From: Thiomicrorhabdus lithotrophica | GTDB lineage: Bacteria > Pseudomonadota > Gammaproteobacteria > Thiomicrospirales > Thiomicrospiraceae | Reading direction: 5' to 3' | Length of the DNA: 64,000 nucleotides | Assembly (NCBI RefSeq): GCF_029201445.1 | Contig: NZ_CP102381.1 | Coordinates: forward strand, 930,001 to 994,000 | Position numbers and translations under genes: made by a program | Shown: positions 63,261-64,000 of the stretch, piece by piece | Layout: each line of letters opens with the position of its first letter | How positions within the stretch are numbered: the first letter of the stretch is position 1 | The notes under the pieces: model-generated | What the model was told of the DNA's origin: nothing | Database searches by the model: none | Seen by the model: the letters and a program-made list of their open reading frames with translations, nothing else

Positions 63261-64000
63261 ATGTTACTTTTAGCTTTTCCAATTTGGGCATTAATCATAA
63301 GTGCCATTGCCGTGACTTTTCCTCATTGGTTTGTGGATTTAAAGACATGGATTGTGCCGCTTTTAATGGCTGTTATGCTCGGTATGGGCTTGACTTTAAG
63401 TTGGCAAGACTTTCTACAAGTCTGGAAGCATCGTGTTGTTGTTGGCTTGGGCGTGGCTATTCAGTTTGTGGTTATGCCATTAGTTGCATGGTTGCTATCT
63501 ATGGCATTTGGGTTTTCTGTTGAGTTGACTGTCGGCATGATGTTAGTTGGTGCCACAGCAGGAGGTACGGCTTCTAATGTTATGGCCTACCTTGCTAAAG
63601 GGGATGTGGCTTTATCAGTGAGTATGACCATTGTCTCTACTTTAGCCGCTGTTATTCTATTACCTTTGTTAACTTGGTTATATATCGGTCAAACGGTTGA
63701 TGTACCTGTTACTTCCATGTTATTCATGTTGTTAAAAATGATTGTTGCTCCATTGTTTATTGGTATGTTAATCAACCATTTTTTTCATCGCAAAATTCAA
63801 CGTTTTTTACCCGCCTTTCCTGTTTTTTCAATGATGGTTATCCTGCTGATTATTGCGATAGTGGTCGCTCTAAATGTTAATAATCTTGCTACTGTTGCTT
63901 GGACATTAGTTTTAGCGGTTATTTTGCACAATGTTATCGGTTTGGCTTCAGGTTATTACTTGGCTATAAAATTAGGCTATGATTCAGTGATTGCAAGAAC
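63261..64000 (+). CDS. Bile acid:sodium symporter (BASS) family protein, N-terminal part
   Basis: An open frame from ATG 63261 that runs off the right edge, giving about 246 residues. It has at least seven hydrophobic segments. BASS-like features are the second-helix region WIVPLLMAVMLGMGLTLSWQDF and the discontinuous-helix motif VGATAGGTASNVMAYLAKGDVALSVSMT, with a later AVILHNVIGLASGYYLA. The family moves organic anions such as bile acids, pantothenate or pyruvate with Na+; the substrate cannot be told here. Confidence 0.88.
   Translation, partial: MLLLAFPIWALIISAIAVTFPHWFVDLKTWIVPLLMAVMLGMGLTLSWQDFLQVWKHRVVVGLGVAIQFVVMPLVAWLLSMAFGFSVELTVGMMLVGATAGGTASNVMAYLAKGDVALSVSMTIVSTLAAVILLPLLTWLYIGQTVDVPVTSMLFMLLKMIVAPLFIGMLINHFFHRKIQRFLPAFPVFSMMVILLIIAIVVALNVNNLATVAWTLVLAVILHNVIGLASGYYLAIKLGYDSVIAR

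Overview
The window is a chromosomal segment of an AT-rich gammaproteobacterium. The gene orders ratA-rnfH / bamE / fur / recN, grpE-dnaK-dnaJ-dapB-carAB-greA and lepA-lepB-rnc-era-recO-pdxJ-acpS are gammaproteobacterial. Protein style and gene content suggest the Thiomicrospira/Thiomicrorhabdus/Hydrogenovibrio group (Thiotrichales); that placement is inference, since no rRNA lies in the window.

Layout. 1-5.6 kb: ratA end, rnfH, bamE, fur, recN, nadK, hrcA (hrcA behind a CIRCE operator). 5.6-7.1 kb: integron gene-cassette remnant with one complete attC site, a second attC start, a frameshifted membrane ORF and no integrase. 7.1-9.8 kb: BaeSR-type two-component system with a Spy-like periplasmic chaperone. 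10-12.5 kb: PleD-like diguanylate cyclase and CnoX-like chaperedoxin. 12.6-17.7 kb: grpE, dnaK, dnaJ, dapB, with sigma-32-type promoters before grpE and dnaK. 18-23 kb: a Lys/Ala-rich basic protein, a MsrA-thioredoxin-MsrB lipoprotein, an NlpC/P60 lipoprotein and a complete AMMECR1/MEMO/radical-SAM trio. 23-28.4 kb: carA behind a leader-ORF/terminator, carB, greA. 28.5-43.3 kb: mixed housekeeping and signalling genes (DUF4149, DUF455, ROK kinase, VIT transporter, RhlE, second diguanylate cyclase, thioredoxins, fumC, hybrid kinase with NarL-type regulator). 43.5-53.3 kb: prfB with its programmed frameshift, lysS, ygfZ, cheW, queD, ispA, peroxiredoxin, CBS protein, nadB. 53.6-62.4 kb: rseC-mucD-lepA-lepB-rnc-era-recO-pdxJ-acpS, without the rpoE-rseA-rseB genes that normally precede rseC. 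62.5-64 kb: DUF445 protein and the start of a bile-acid:Na+ symporter-family gene.

The most striking feature is a dispersed 12-bp perfect palindrome, ACCAGGCCTGGT. I counted 19 exact copies by eye, plus about a dozen one- or two-base variants, in genes and between genes throughout the window; chance predicts far fewer than one. It forms the apex of several intrinsic terminators, sits in gene leaders, and inside genes is read in only two of three frames (PGLV or QAW). It resembles in behaviour the highly iterated palindromes of cyanobacteria or the uptake-sequence terminators of other bacteria, but its sequence is different.
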